Counted from the first letter of the stretch, positions 54,099 to 62,399 are shown. The stretch is DNA of 64,000 nt from Olleya sediminilitoris (GCF_016785945.1 NZ_JAEMEF010000006.1:1-64000), one strand, 5' to 3'. Notes: a model not told the origin generated them from the letters alone. A program made the numbers and translations.

Positions 54099-54872
54099 CT
54101 ATTTCAAAGTTTCCTCTAAAGCCTTCAACTCCATACCTAACTCATTAAACATACCTATAATACTACTAAATTTTAATTCCTCTTGCGTGTATTCTTGTGT
54201 ATTGATGCTGCAAGTAAATTCCCAAATTTCTAAAACTTCATTGATAGGTACATTATAGTTATCATAGGATTTATTGTCTGACTTTAGTAATAAAGAATTG
54301 TTTAAATCAATAGTATTATAAACACGTTTGTAAACCATGCCATCATTTAAAGTCACTAACACATAAGTTTTTCCATTTTTAATATCACTTCTATCTTCAA
54401 TAAATTGACCAATAACAAATGTGCCATCTTTCATTGGAAGCATAGAGTCTCCTTTTATAGGGAATGCACGATGTTTTCCTGTAGGTAAAAAAGGTAATTT
54501 TATTTTTTGTAGTTGTTCAATATATTCAGGATCATCATATCCTGCTAAATAACCAGCAGACGCTTTTACAGGTACTACTTCAATTAAATTTTCATTGTCA
54601 TCATCAACAGTTATTGGAAATAGTACTCGTTGATTGTTCAATTCTATAAAAGAGAAGTCTTTAGCTTTAGTCAAATCGTTACGTAATAAAATGTCTATTG
54701 GTATTTTAAAGTAATCTGAAAACGTAATTAAAAACTCAATGTTAGGAGCAGATCGGTTCTCTTCGTAAGAGCCTATCCTTGATCTAGTAACGTTTAACTC
54801 TTCTGCAAGTCCCTCTTGAGATAGCTTTTTGAGAATTCTTAAATGTTTAATGTTTTTGGATATGTAATTCAT
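54099..54872 (-). CDS. LexA-like XRE/S24 repressor, copy 2
   Basis: The 257-residue paralogue of the 38792 gene has the same layout: XRE helix-turn-helix (residues 5-60), likely self-cleavage at Ala106-Gly107, Ser143 and Lys182. Residues 101-150 are almost identical between the copies, while the DNA-binding helices differ at a few positions (VTRSRIGSYEENR against VSRSRIGSYEEKR). It is divergent from the Y-family polymerase gene with 52 bp between start codons, so one operator can control both. It should repress the translesion cassette until DNA damage. Confidence 0.93.
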   Translation of the reverse strand: MNYISKNIKHLRILKKLSQEGLAEELNVTRSRIGSYEENRSAPNIEFLITFSDYFKIPIDILLRNDLTKAKDFSFIELNNQRVLFPITVDDDNENLIEVVPVKASAGYLAGYDDPEYIEQLQKIKLPFLPTGKHRAFPIKGDSMLPMKDGTFVIGQFIEDRSDIKNGKTYVLVTLNDGMVYKRVYNTIDLNNSLLLKSDNKSYDNYNVPINEVLEIWEFTCSINTQEYTQEELKFSSIIGMFNELGMELKALEETLK

Positions 54873-54876
54873 AATA

Positions 54877-54911
54877 CTACAAATGTAAGCAATGATTACT
54901 AAAATATGTAG
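54877..54911. promoter_or_regulatory. Divergent operator, S24 copy 2 / Y-polymerase
   Basis: CTACA (54877-54881) and TGTAG (54907-54911) are 35 bp end to end, the same as upstream of S24 copy 1, and start 5 bp from the repressor start codon. Minus-strand box TACATTTG (54879-54886) serves the repressor. Plus-strand box TAATTTTG (54913-54920) serves the polymerase genes, whose ATG follows after 4 bases, giving a nearly leaderless mRNA. Confidence 0.65.
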
Positions 54912-54924
54912 CTAATTTTGCAAT

Positions 54925-56139
54925 ATGCAAAATAATATTTTACATCTAGATTTGGATACGTTTTTTGTCTCATGCGAAAGACTAATAGATAGTCGTCTAA
55001 AAAACAAACCTTTATTAGTCGGAGGGACAGGGGATAGAGGTGTAGTGGCAGCTTGTAGTTATGAAACTAGAATGTTTGGTGTTCATTCTGGTATGTCTAT
55101 GAAAGTGGCTAGACGCTTATGTCCAGAAGCTATTGTTATTAGAGGAAATGCTTCAATTTATACAAAGTTTTCACATCAAATTACTGAGATTATAAAAGAA
55201 AAAGTTCCAGTTTTTGAAAAAGCAAGTGTTGACGAATTTTACGCAGATTTATCAGGAATGGATAAATTTTACGGTTGTTATAAATATGCTTCAGAGCTTA
55301 GACAAAAAATAATTAAGGACTCTGGATTACCTATTTCATTTGGATTATCTGCTAATAAAATTGTATCTAAAGTAGCAACAGGAGAAGCTAAACCAAATAA
55401 CCAATTACAAATAGACTCAGGTTTTGAAAAAGATTTTTTAGCGCCATTGTCCATTCGTAAAATACCATCGGTCGGAGAAAAGACATATCAAGTTTTAAGA
55501 GGTTTAGGAGTGGATAAAATTAGCGTCATCCAACAAATGCCATTAGAAATGATGATTAGCGCGTTAGGTAAAAATGGACGTACTATATGGAAGCGTGCTC
55601 ATGGTATAGATAATCCACCTTTAGTACCATTTTATGAGCGCAAATCTCTATCTACAGACCGTACTTTTGGAAAGGATACCATAGATATGGTTAAGCTTAG
55701 AACTACCATTTTTGCTATGGCAGAAAATTTAGCATTTCAATTACGTAAAGGAGATAAACTAGCAGGTACGTTAAGTGTTAAAATCAGATACTCAGATTTT
55801 AATACCTATTCTAAACAGGTTAAAATACCCTATTCTAGTGCAGACCATGTTATAATTCCTAAAGTTTTAGAATTGTTTGAAAAGCTTTATGAGCGTAGAT
55901 TATTAATCCGATTAGTGGGTGTGAAAATTAGCGATATAGTAACAGGAAATTATCAAATTAATCTTTTTGATGATACCGAAGAAATGTTAAGTCTTTATAA
56001 TGCAATGGATACAATAAGAAATAGATATGGGGATTTAAGTATTATGAGAGCCTCTGCAATGGGAGCTAAAACCATTGGTAGGTTTGATAATCCTTTTAAT
56101 GGAGAACCACCAATTTTATTAGCACATCGTAACCAATAA
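54925..56139 (+). CDS. dinB: Y-family DNA polymerase (DinB/ImuB-like position)
   Basis: The 404-residue translesion polymerase starts NNILHLDLDTFFVSCERL with the metal-binding Asp9. Asp103-Glu104 in SVDEFYADLSG are intact, as is the steric-gate region AACSYETRMFGVHSGM, so it should be catalytically active, unlike ImuB. Little-finger residues follow to about 345. Its stop overlaps the start of the next polymerase gene by 1 bp (TAATG), so both are made together under the S24 repressor. Confidence 0.94.
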   Translation: MQNNILHLDLDTFFVSCERLIDSRLKNKPLLVGGTGDRGVVAACSYETRMFGVHSGMSMKVARRLCPEAIVIRGNASIYTKFSHQITEIIKEKVPVFEKASVDEFYADLSGMDKFYGCYKYASELRQKIIKDSGLPISFGLSANKIVSKVATGEAKPNNQLQIDSGFEKDFLAPLSIRKIPSVGEKTYQVLRGLGVDKISVIQQMPLEMMISALGKNGRTIWKRAHGIDNPPLVPFYERKSLSTDRTFGKDTIDMVKLRTTIFAMAENLAFQLRKGDKLAGTLSVKIRYSDFNTYSKQVKIPYSSADHVIIPKVLELFEKLYERRLLIRLVGVKISDIVTGNYQINLFDDTEEMLSLYNAMDTIRNRYGDLSIMRASAMGAKTIGRFDNPFNGEPPILLAHRNQ

Positions 56140-59096
56140 TGTATTTAAATTGTCATTCATATTATTCTTTGCGTTTTGGAACGTTTTCTGAAATCGATCT
56201 CTTGGATTTAGCTCAGACAAATGGACTAAATAGAATTGCGTTGACAGATATTAACAATACATCTGCTTGCTTAAATTTTGTACGTCACGCAAAAAAACGC
56301 AAAATTAAGGCAATAATTGGTATAGATTTTAGAATTGGTGCGCAACAAAACTATGTAGGCTTAGCAAAAAACAACGAAGGTTTTAAGCAATTAAACCAAT
56401 TTTTGTCAAAACATTCTGAAGAAAAAATGAAATTGCCTGATATTGCGCCAACTTTTGACGATGCTTTTATAATTTATCCTTTTGAAAAAATATTACAGCA
56501 TAATAAAAATACTTTTGCAAAAAATGAATTTGTTGGTGTATCAATCGCTGATTTGCGCAAGCTTAGATTTTCAAAATTAAAACATCAAAAAAGTAAAATT
56601 GTTTTATTACAGCAAGTAACAGTTAGAGATAAAAAAGATTTTAATGCTCACAGATTATTAAGAGCCATAGATAATAATACATTATTAAGTAAACTAGATA
56701 AATCAGAAGAGTGTAATCCTTCTGATAAAATGTTGTCTATAGACGAATTAAATACTGCTTTATCTGAATTTCCTTTTATTTTAGAAAACACAAAAGCTTT
56801 AATGCAGCAATGTGATATTAATTTTGGCTTTGGTGATGAAAGAGAGTCTCAAAACCAAAAACTATACACTGACTCGTTTGAAAATGATTGTTTGTTACTA
56901 GAAAAATTATGTGATCAAGGTTTGCCTAAACGCTATACTAACCCAACACCAAAAGTGTATGCACGTTTAAAAACAGAATTAGACACTATCAAGTCTATGC
57001 ATTTTGTTTCCTTTTTCTTAATCAATCACGACATTGTGTCTTACGCTAAAAGCAAAGGTTATTTTCATGTTGGTAGAGGTAGTGGAGCAAATAGTATTGT
57101 AGCTTATATTATTGGAATTACAGATGTTGATCCAATCGAGTTAGACTTATATTTTGAGCGATTTATAAACCCATTCAGAGCATCTCCACCAGATTTTGAC
57201 ATTGATTTTTCTTGGAAAGATCGCGATGATGTGACAGATTATATTTTCAAAAGATTTAAGCATACAGCTTTATTAGCAACTTACAACACATTTAAGTATA
57301 GAGCAGTAGTTAGAGAGTTAGGAAAGGTGTTTGGTTTGCCAAAAGAAGAAATAGATAAGCTTAGTAAGAATAATTATCAGATCGCTAGCTTAGATGACAT
57401 TTCAAAATTAGTTTTAAAATATGGTAAATTAATCGAAGGATTTCCAAACCATTTAAGTGTGCACTCCGCAGGAATATTAATATTAGATAAGCCAGTACAT
57501 TGTTATTCCGCTACAGATTTACCTCCAAAAGGATTTTCTACTGTGCAATTTGATATGATTATTGCAGAAGATGTTGGTGTGTTCAAATTTGATATTTTAG
57601 GACAACGTGGTTTAGCAAAAATTAAGGAAGCACTTGAAATTATAGCAGAAAATAGACCAGAATTACCACTAATTGATATTACAAATGTAGAAGCTTTTAA
57701 AAAAGACCCTAAAATAAATAACCTACTAAAATCAGGAGGAGCAATTGGCGCTTATTATGTGGAGTCTCCAGCTATGAGAGGCTTAATGCAACAACTACAA
57801 ACACAAGATTATTTAGGATTAGTAGCAGCAAGTTCTATTATCAGACCAGGTGTATCTGGTTCAGGAATGAAAGAAGAATTTATTAAAAGACATCGTCACC
57901 CAGAAAAGCGTAGAGAGGCACATCCAATATTATATAGTATTATGCCAGAAACTTATGGTGTAATGGTGTATCAAGAAGATGTTTTGAAAGTAGCAAATCA
58001 GTTTGCAGATTTAACTTTAGGCGAAGCAGATGTACTTAGGAGAGGGATGAGTGGTAAGTTTAGATCTAGAAAAGAATTTGAAGCAGTCGAAGAAAAGTTT
58101 ATTCATAATTGCAGAAATAAAGGGTATGCGGACGATTTAATTTTTGAAGTGTGGAGTCAAATTAAAAGTTTTGCAGGTTATGCATTTGCAAAAGGACATT
58201 CGGCGTCTTATGCTGTAGAAAGTTACCAAAGTTTATATTTAAAATGTTATTTTCCATTAGAGTTTATGACTGCTGTGCTTAATAATGGCGGTGGTTTTTA
58301 TAGTGCAGAACATTATTTTCATGAAGCCAGACAACAAGGTGCAACTGTTTGTTTGCCTTGTATAAACACAAGTGATCATCCAAATAAACTAATTGGTTCC
58401 TCAATTTATTTAGGTTTTGGTTATTTAAAAAAATTAGAAACATACACAGTAAAAAGAGTTTTAACAGAAAGGCAATTGCATGGTTATTTTAAATCGTTAG
58501 ATGATTTTATTGATAGGGTTTTGATTAGTATTGAACAATTAACAATTTTAATAAGAATAGATGCTTTTAGATTTACTAATAAACCTAAAGTAAAATTACT
58601 TTGGGAAGCTATATTTAAATTGAATGCTAAAGGAAAAGAAAGCATACAATCTAAATTATTTAACACAGAACATAAGCAATTTTTTTTACCTAAATTAGAT
58701 AATAATTGGATTGAAAACGCTTATGACGAAATGGAGTTGATTGGTTTTCCTTTATGTAATTATTTTGATTTAGTTGATCAACCTATGGAAGCCGGACATT
58801 TAGCTTCTGAAATGAATCAGTTTATTGGTAGAAATATGCTTATTTATGGAAACCTAGTAACTACGCGTTATAATAAAACATCACAAGGCAAATTAATGAG
58901 GTTAAGTACTTTTGTAGACCGAAAAGGGGCTTATTTTGATGCTGTTCATTTTACTGATGTAGTCAATCAGTATCCAATTAATGGATTAGGTGTTTATGCA
59001 TGTTACGGTAAAATAACAGGTAGATTTGGATTTTATAGCATGAGTATTATTTGGAGCAAAAAACAAGCAATACTTAAAGATCCTAGAAATGAATAA
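56139..59096 (+). CDS. DNA polymerase III alpha subunit, DnaE2-type
   Basis: The 985-residue C-family polymerase has an N-terminal PHP domain (YLNCHSYYSLRFGTFSEIDL, to about 230), the catalytic centre PPDFDIDFSWKDRDD (Asp352, Asp354, Asp356), NHLSVHSAGILI, GYAFAKGHSASYAVESYQS and a C-terminal OB fold (MLIYGNLVTTRYNKTSQGK). It is shorter than a replicative DnaE (about 1150) and lacks the tau-binding tail, as expected of DnaE2/ImuC. Its pairing with a Y-family polymerase matches error-prone mutasomes, but no ImuA-type gene is present. Confidence 0.92.
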   Translation: MYLNCHSYYSLRFGTFSEIDLLDLAQTNGLNRIALTDINNTSACLNFVRHAKKRKIKAIIGIDFRIGAQQNYVGLAKNNEGFKQLNQFLSKHSEEKMKLPDIAPTFDDAFIIYPFEKILQHNKNTFAKNEFVGVSIADLRKLRFSKLKHQKSKIVLLQQVTVRDKKDFNAHRLLRAIDNNTLLSKLDKSEECNPSDKMLSIDELNTALSEFPFILENTKALMQQCDINFGFGDERESQNQKLYTDSFENDCLLLEKLCDQGLPKRYTNPTPKVYARLKTELDTIKSMHFVSFFLINHDIVSYAKSKGYFHVGRGSGANSIVAYIIGITDVDPIELDLYFERFINPFRASPPDFDIDFSWKDRDDVTDYIFKRFKHTALLATYNTFKYRAVVRELGKVFGLPKEEIDKLSKNNYQIASLDDISKLVLKYGKLIEGFPNHLSVHSAGILILDKPVHCYSATDLPPKGFSTVQFDMIIAEDVGVFKFDILGQRGLAKIKEALEIIAENRPELPLIDITNVEAFKKDPKINNLLKSGGAIGAYYVESPAMRGLMQQLQTQDYLGLVAASSIIRPGVSGSGMKEEFIKRHRHPEKRREAHPILYSIMPETYGVMVYQEDVLKVANQFADLTLGEADVLRRGMSGKFRSRKEFEAVEEKFIHNCRNKGYADDLIFEVWSQIKSFAGYAFAKGHSASYAVESYQSLYLKCYFPLEFMTAVLNNGGGFYSAEHYFHEARQQGATVCLPCINTSDHPNKLIGSSIYLGFGYLKKLETYTVKRVLTERQLHGYFKSLDDFIDRVLISIEQLTILIRIDAFRFTNKPKVKLLWEAIFKLNAKGKESIQSKLFNTEHKQFFLPKLDNNWIENAYDEMELIGFPLCNYFDLVDQPMEAGHLASEMNQFIGRNMLIYGNLVTTRYNKTSQGKLMRLSTFVDRKGAYFDAVHFTDVVNQYPINGLGVYACYGKITGRFGFYSMSIIWSKKQAILKDPRNE

Positions 59097-59098
59097 TT

Positions 59099-59530
59099 TT
59101 AAAAAGTATTTAAATATACTAAACTCTTTGTTTCTATATCATAAAAAGGAGATTGTCCATGTTGATTTTTTTCTAAATTATTAATTGGCAAATAGCGTTG
59201 CGTTATTAGTGACTTTAAATCTAATATGTCTTTTTTGGTAGCAGGTTTGTTTTCTGATGATGTAAGTAAAGCTTTTAAACCGTCTGCAAGTATGTTTCCA
59301 GCAGCAGCATTTCCAATTCCAATAGCACTAATGGATTCATTTTTGGTTTGTTGTGGAGTTGAAGTAGTGCTTATGTTTTTACTTTTTAGTTGAGAAGTGG
59401 TTAATGTATTAGGTACAACTTGTCTATAATGGTAAGCTTTAGATCGGCATGAGTTGCTACAGTATTTTTGTACACGTCTACGTGTTGGTTCAAACTCTTT
59501 ATAACAATATTCACAAGTGTACAGTTTCAT
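59099..59530 (-). CDS. Zinc-finger protein, island-borne
   Basis: The 143-residue product starts with a four-cysteine zinc finger (YTCEYCYKEFEPTRRRVQKYC, CRSKAYHYR, residues 3-36), like the short FCS or MYM fingers of mobile-element proteins. A low-complexity Ser/Thr linker, a hydrophobic patch (ISAIGIGNAAAGNILADGLKAL) and a C-terminal part follow. It converges with the polymerase gene and is preceded by a perfect 46-bp palindrome. Function unknown; DNA binding is likely. Confidence 0.7.
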   Translation of the reverse strand: MKLYTCEYCYKEFEPTRRRVQKYCSNSCRSKAYHYRQVVPNTLTTSQLKSKNISTTSTPQQTKNESISAIGIGNAAAGNILADGLKALLTSSENKPATKKDILDLKSLITQRYLPINNLEKNQHGQSPFYDIETKSLVYLNTF

Positions 59531-59534
59531 TTTT

Positions 59535-59580
59535 ATGTAATTTAGCGTAAAACAAACGTTTGTTTTACGCTAAATTACAT
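59535..59580. repeat. Perfect 46-bp palindrome
   Basis: Bases 59535-59580 read the same on both strands: 23-bp arms from ATGTAATTTAGCGTAAAACA, centre AACGTT, no loop. It fills almost the whole 51-bp gap between two minus-strand genes and lacks a T run, so it is not an ordinary terminator. It could be a cruciform, a protein-binding site or a processing site. Confidence 0.9.
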
Positions 59581-59581
59581 G

Positions 59582-60337
59582 TTATTCCTGAATATTGAAA
59601 ATCTGATTTAATATCGCTTTCTCAGCTTGTTGTTCAGAAACTAATATTTTCAGCTTTGGTTTTACTGTTTTATTAGGATTATATTCTTTAGTTTTTTCTA
59701 ATAAATTATCAAAAAAATCATTACTACTAATAGGATATTCTTTTTTACTATTAAGTTCTGAGATTTCTTTAGTTACAGTTAAGTTTATATCAGATTTAAT
59801 ATTTTTAAAATTTGTTTTAATTAAATGTAATACATCTAGCCTGTCATTAGGCATTATTTTTTGATTAGGGTAAAATTGTTTTACAAAGTCTTCAAAATGT
59901 TTTCTATAAGAGTTGAATTGAATAGTGAAAATGCCCAATATTTTGTTATCTAAATTACGTATTTGAGACGTGTTATTTCTGATCCAATTAGCAACATATA
60001 AAGCGCCTTCAGCTTGTTCGTAATATTTGTCTAATAAGTAAGAGAACTCAATCTCTTTTAGTACGCTTTTCATTTGTATGAGATCAAAAATAATTTCTCT
60101 AAGATTAGTAATTTGCTTCATGAATTTATTGCCATCAGTATCAAGGTCGAACTCATAAATATTGATAGATTCACTAATAATTAATAATTTTTGATCAAAG
60201 ACATTTTTCATTACAGTTTTACTTCGTTCTTCTAAAATATCTGATTCAAATAAAAAAATTGGCACATAAAATATTAAATTGCTCCAAGTTTTAAATGTCA
60301 ATTCATTATAGTAATTATTTAAATCTAGTTTGCTCAT
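59582..60337 (-). CDS. Unknown protein next to integrase
   Basis: The 251-residue cytoplasmic protein is mainly helical and charged (YLLDKYYEQAEGALYVANWIRN, FNSYRKHFEDFVKQFYPNQK). Its C-terminal 30 residues have PNKTVKPKLKILVSEQQAEKAI. It starts immediately after the integrase stop (TAAATG), so the two are cotranscribed and coupled. It may be an accessory or directionality factor of the element but there is no recognisable excisionase helix-turn-helix. Confidence 0.7.
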   Translation of the reverse strand: MSKLDLNNYYNELTFKTWSNLIFYVPIFLFESDILEERSKTVMKNVFDQKLLIISESINIYEFDLDTDGNKFMKQITNLREIIFDLIQMKSVLKEIEFSYLLDKYYEQAEGALYVANWIRNNTSQIRNLDNKILGIFTIQFNSYRKHFEDFVKQFYPNQKIMPNDRLDVLHLIKTNFKNIKSDINLTVTKEISELNSKKEYPISSNDFFDNLLEKTKEYNPNKTVKPKLKILVSEQQAEKAILNQIFNIQE

Positions 60338-61693
60338 TTATTCATTCGTATTTTTTAACATTTCAGAATAATCATTAGGTAACTCAGCATCAATATCTCG
60401 TAAGTATTTTTCTAAAGCGGACATACTTAAATGACCCGTAATTAACATTAATTTACTTTTAGCTTCAAAAGGTGACGACTCTTTAACTAAGGCTCTATAC
60501 AATTTAGTAATGTATGTGTGTCTAAAACTATATAGTCCATAGTCTATACCTAAATCAAATTTTTGTTTTACACTTTTTTTAAATCTTTTAGAATAAAAAT
60601 CTCTTCTATTGTTAAGTTTAGCTTCCCATTTACCTCCAATTTTATCACCTGCAAATAATAAGTCATCAGGATCAAATAGAGTAAGGTCAGGTAATTCTCT
60701 CCATAATAATTCAGGAATGATTTTAGTTTTTAAAGGACTGTTTTTAGCTTTAAATTGTATGGTTTTGTTAGCGATATTTATATTTTTTATTTGCAGTCGA
60801 CAAACTTCTATAGGTCTTAATAAATTATAGGATATAAATTTTATAAAAAGTAAAAGTACTTTGTCATTTTCTTCTAAATGATTAAAAATAGCCTCTTGAG
60901 TTTCTTGCGTGTATGTTTTATTTCTGTTGGGTATCGTTTTTAAAGTCGGAATTTTTTTGACAAAGTTTGATTTAATAATTTCATTGTCTTCTAATACTTG
61001 AATAATACTACTTAATTCTGTTCTGTAATTATTTCTATTTCTAGCACTTGTGTTTTCTAAAATATTATTTAAAAATTCAAAAGTGATTTTTTTAGTTAAT
61101 TCATCAATCGTTTTTAATGCTGGATAAGTTTTATTTAACCATTTTAAAAATACATCAATTCTGTTTTTATAACCTCTAAAGGTTGTTACACTAACTAATT
61201 GCTTTTTATAATTAAGCGCAAAACCAAAAGCTTCTTGAATATTTATTTTAGGAGTCTCAATCTTCTCTTTCAATTGTGGTGTTGAAGTTTCTTTAACTTC
61301 TTCGACATGCTTTATTTCAGTATTAACATAATTAAATGTTACTTCAGGTTTTTTTGTTTTCTTTTTTAAACTAGAATGTAATTGGCTATTATCCTCAAAA
61401 GGTGAATACCCTTGTTGTAAAAATTTAAGTAGTGTTTTTCTATATTGAGTTAAAACTTGTAGACGATCTTCTTTGGTTTTATACTTATTAGCATCACCAT
61501 AAAAAGGAGTGACACGTTTTAATTTATCGGTTTGAGGATCTCTGTAAGAGAAATAAACGTACCATCGCTTAGATAAATCACCTTTGGCGTCGTAAATTTT
61601 TGGTGTTGAATATTGTTTTTTCTTTTTCAAATCGTATGCACTATCGTATTCACTTTCGTATGCAAATGTAATGATCTGTTTAAAATTAAGCAT
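60338..61693 (-). CDS. int: Tyrosine recombinase (island integrase)
   Basis: The 451-residue integrase has a SAM-like core-binding domain (about 150-245) and a catalytic domain with Arg293 (LLRPIEVCRL), Lys322, Arg391-His392 in LYSFRHTYITK, His421 (ITGHLSM) and nucleophile Tyr430 (LEKYLRD). The usual first His of the HxxR box is Tyr388, as in many Bacteroidota integrases. The start codon lies directly behind the tRNA-Met terminator. Codons 10-21 are a 12-bp tandem DNA repeat that probably doubles as arm-type sites. Confidence 0.95.
   Translation of the reverse strand: MLNFKQIITFAYESEYDSAYDLKKKKQYSTPKIYDAKGDLSKRWYVYFSYRDPQTDKLKRVTPFYGDANKYKTKEDRLQVLTQYRKTLLKFLQQGYSPFEDNSQLHSSLKKKTKKPEVTFNYVNTEIKHVEEVKETSTPQLKEKIETPKINIQEAFGFALNYKKQLVSVTTFRGYKNRIDVFLKWLNKTYPALKTIDELTKKITFEFLNNILENTSARNRNNYRTELSSIIQVLEDNEIIKSNFVKKIPTLKTIPNRNKTYTQETQEAIFNHLEENDKVLLLFIKFISYNLLRPIEVCRLQIKNINIANKTIQFKAKNSPLKTKIIPELLWRELPDLTLFDPDDLLFAGDKIGGKWEAKLNNRRDFYSKRFKKSVKQKFDLGIDYGLYSFRHTYITKLYRALVKESSPFEAKSKLMLITGHLSMSALEKYLRDIDAELPNDYSEMLKNTNE
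61632..61664. repeat. 12-bp tandem repeat, likely integrase arm sites
   Basis: TCGTATGCA, TCGTATTCA and TCGTATGCA start at 61632, 61644 and 61656, exactly 12 bp apart, inside the integrase coding start. The same 9-mer occurs beyond the left core (39938) and in the left remnant (39745, with ACGTATTCA 12 bp before it). Confidence 0.6.
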
Positions 61694-61724
61694 AAAAAAA
61701 ACGGTTTAGAAGACTAAACCGTTT
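61694..61724 (-). terminator. tRNA-Met terminator supplied by the island
   Basis: AAACGGTTTA pairs with TAAACCGTTT around a 6-nt loop, then eight T on the minus strand. The integrase ATG follows directly after the T run. A near copy lies at the left end. Confidence 0.8.
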
Positions 61725-61740
61725 AAATACAGTGATTTAA

Positions 61741-61787
61741 TTTGTAGCGAGAACGAGATTTGAACTCGTGACCTCCGGGTTATGAAT
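61741..61787. repeat. attR core inside tRNA-Met
   Basis: 47 bases identical to 39831-39877. They run from just beyond the tRNA 3' end to the anticodon loop, so insertion restores a complete tRNA. Confidence 0.9.
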
Positions 61788-61818
61788 CCGACGCTCTAAC
61801 CAACTGAGCTACCTCGCC
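61745..61818 (-). tRNA. tRNA-Met (CAT)
   Basis: The 74-nt cloverleaf starts GGCGAGGTAGCTCAG, has the anticodon loop TTCATAA and T-arm GAGTTCAAATCTC, and ends TCTCGCTA without encoded CCA. It has the usual elongator-type features and a full promoter upstream. It hosts the island. A tRNA-Ile2 with modified CAT anticodon is less likely but not excluded. Confidence 0.93.
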
Positions 61819-61833
61819 ATAATTTTGAGAGTG

Positions 61834-61864
61834 CAAATATATAAAGAATATTGAATGTGGCAAA
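61834..61864 (-). promoter_or_regulatory. tRNA-Met promoter
   Basis: On the minus strand TTTG (61864-61861), 19 bp, then TATATTTG (61841-61834) fit the Bacteroidota consensus very well. Transcription would begin near 61828. Confidence 0.8.
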
Positions 61865-61960
61865 TAAAATTTCAAATAAAAATTTTTATTTCAATTTTTT
61901 TCTAAACTTATTAATTAATGTATATATTGGACAAATAATAATAGACAAGAATACAATTAA

Positions 61961-62347
61961 ATGGAAGATAAAATAAAGTACGAGATGGAATTTGTAGTAC
62001 ATGCTTCTCCATCATTACTATACCAATATATATCAACACCTTCTGGATTATCTGAATGGTTTGCAGATAATGTAAACTCTCGTGGAGAATTATTCAAATT
62101 TATTTGGGACGGTTCTGAAGAGCAGGCTAAATTAATTACAAAAAAATCAGGAGAACGTATTAAATTTAAGTGGTTGGTAGATGAAGATGATTCATATTAC
62201 TTTGAAATAAAAATTCAAGTAGACGAAATAACTAAAGATGTTTCAATTATTATTACTGATTTTGCAGAGGAAGATGAGGTAGAAGAAGCAAAAATGCTTT
62301 GGACCAATCAAATCTCAGACTTAAAACAAGTCATAGGTTCTGCTTAA
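61961..62347 (+). CDS. START-like domain protein (AHSA1/SRPBCC type)
   Basis: The 128-residue product begins KYEMEFVVHASPSLLYQYISTPSGLSEWFAD, the typical first strand and helix of START/AHSA1 folds with a hydrophobic ligand cavity. GELFKFIWDGSEEQAKLI and a long C-terminal helix (AKMLWTNQISDLKQVIG) follow. It is a conserved single-copy flavobacterial protein of unknown ligand. It is the first chromosomal gene beyond the island. Confidence 0.88.
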   Translation: MEDKIKYEMEFVVHASPSLLYQYISTPSGLSEWFADNVNSRGELFKFIWDGSEEQAKLITKKSGERIKFKWLVDEDDSYYFEIKIQVDEITKDVSIIITDFAEEDEVEEAKMLWTNQISDLKQVIGSA

Positions 62348-62365
62348 AAATACATTCAATTAAAG

Positions 62366-62373
62366 TATATTTG
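62366..62373 (+). promoter_or_regulatory. Aminotransferase promoter (-7 box)
   Basis: TATATTTG matches TAnnTTTG. The transcript should begin near 62380, inside the hairpin that ends the upstream gene, and reach ATG 62400 after about 20 bases. Confidence 0.55.
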
Positions 62374-62399
62374 TCCCATTGAAAAATGGGACTTTTTTT
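62373..62399 (+). terminator. Terminator of START-like gene
   Basis: GTCCCATT and AATGGGAC form an 8-bp perfect stem around GAAA, followed by seven T that end at the aminotransferase start codon. Confidence 0.82.

Larger units (their letters stand above)
39831..61787. mobile_element. Integrative genomic island in tRNA-Met
   Basis: A 47-bp exact direct repeat of the tRNA-Met 3' half bounds about 22 kb. A tyrosine integrase lies at the tRNA-proximal end and reads away from the tRNA. Cargo includes a two-component system, a TM2-TerB-vWA operon, an OLD nuclease, an S24 repressor with Y-family and DnaE2-type polymerases and several secreted proteins. I see no relaxase, type IV secretion or phage structural genes, so it is not self-transmissible by visible means. 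The outer left flank holds remains of a second element of the same family. Confidence 0.85.

Noticed and set aside
39831-61787. Prophage
   Set aside because: No capsid, terminase, portal, tail or lysis genes are visible between the repeats.
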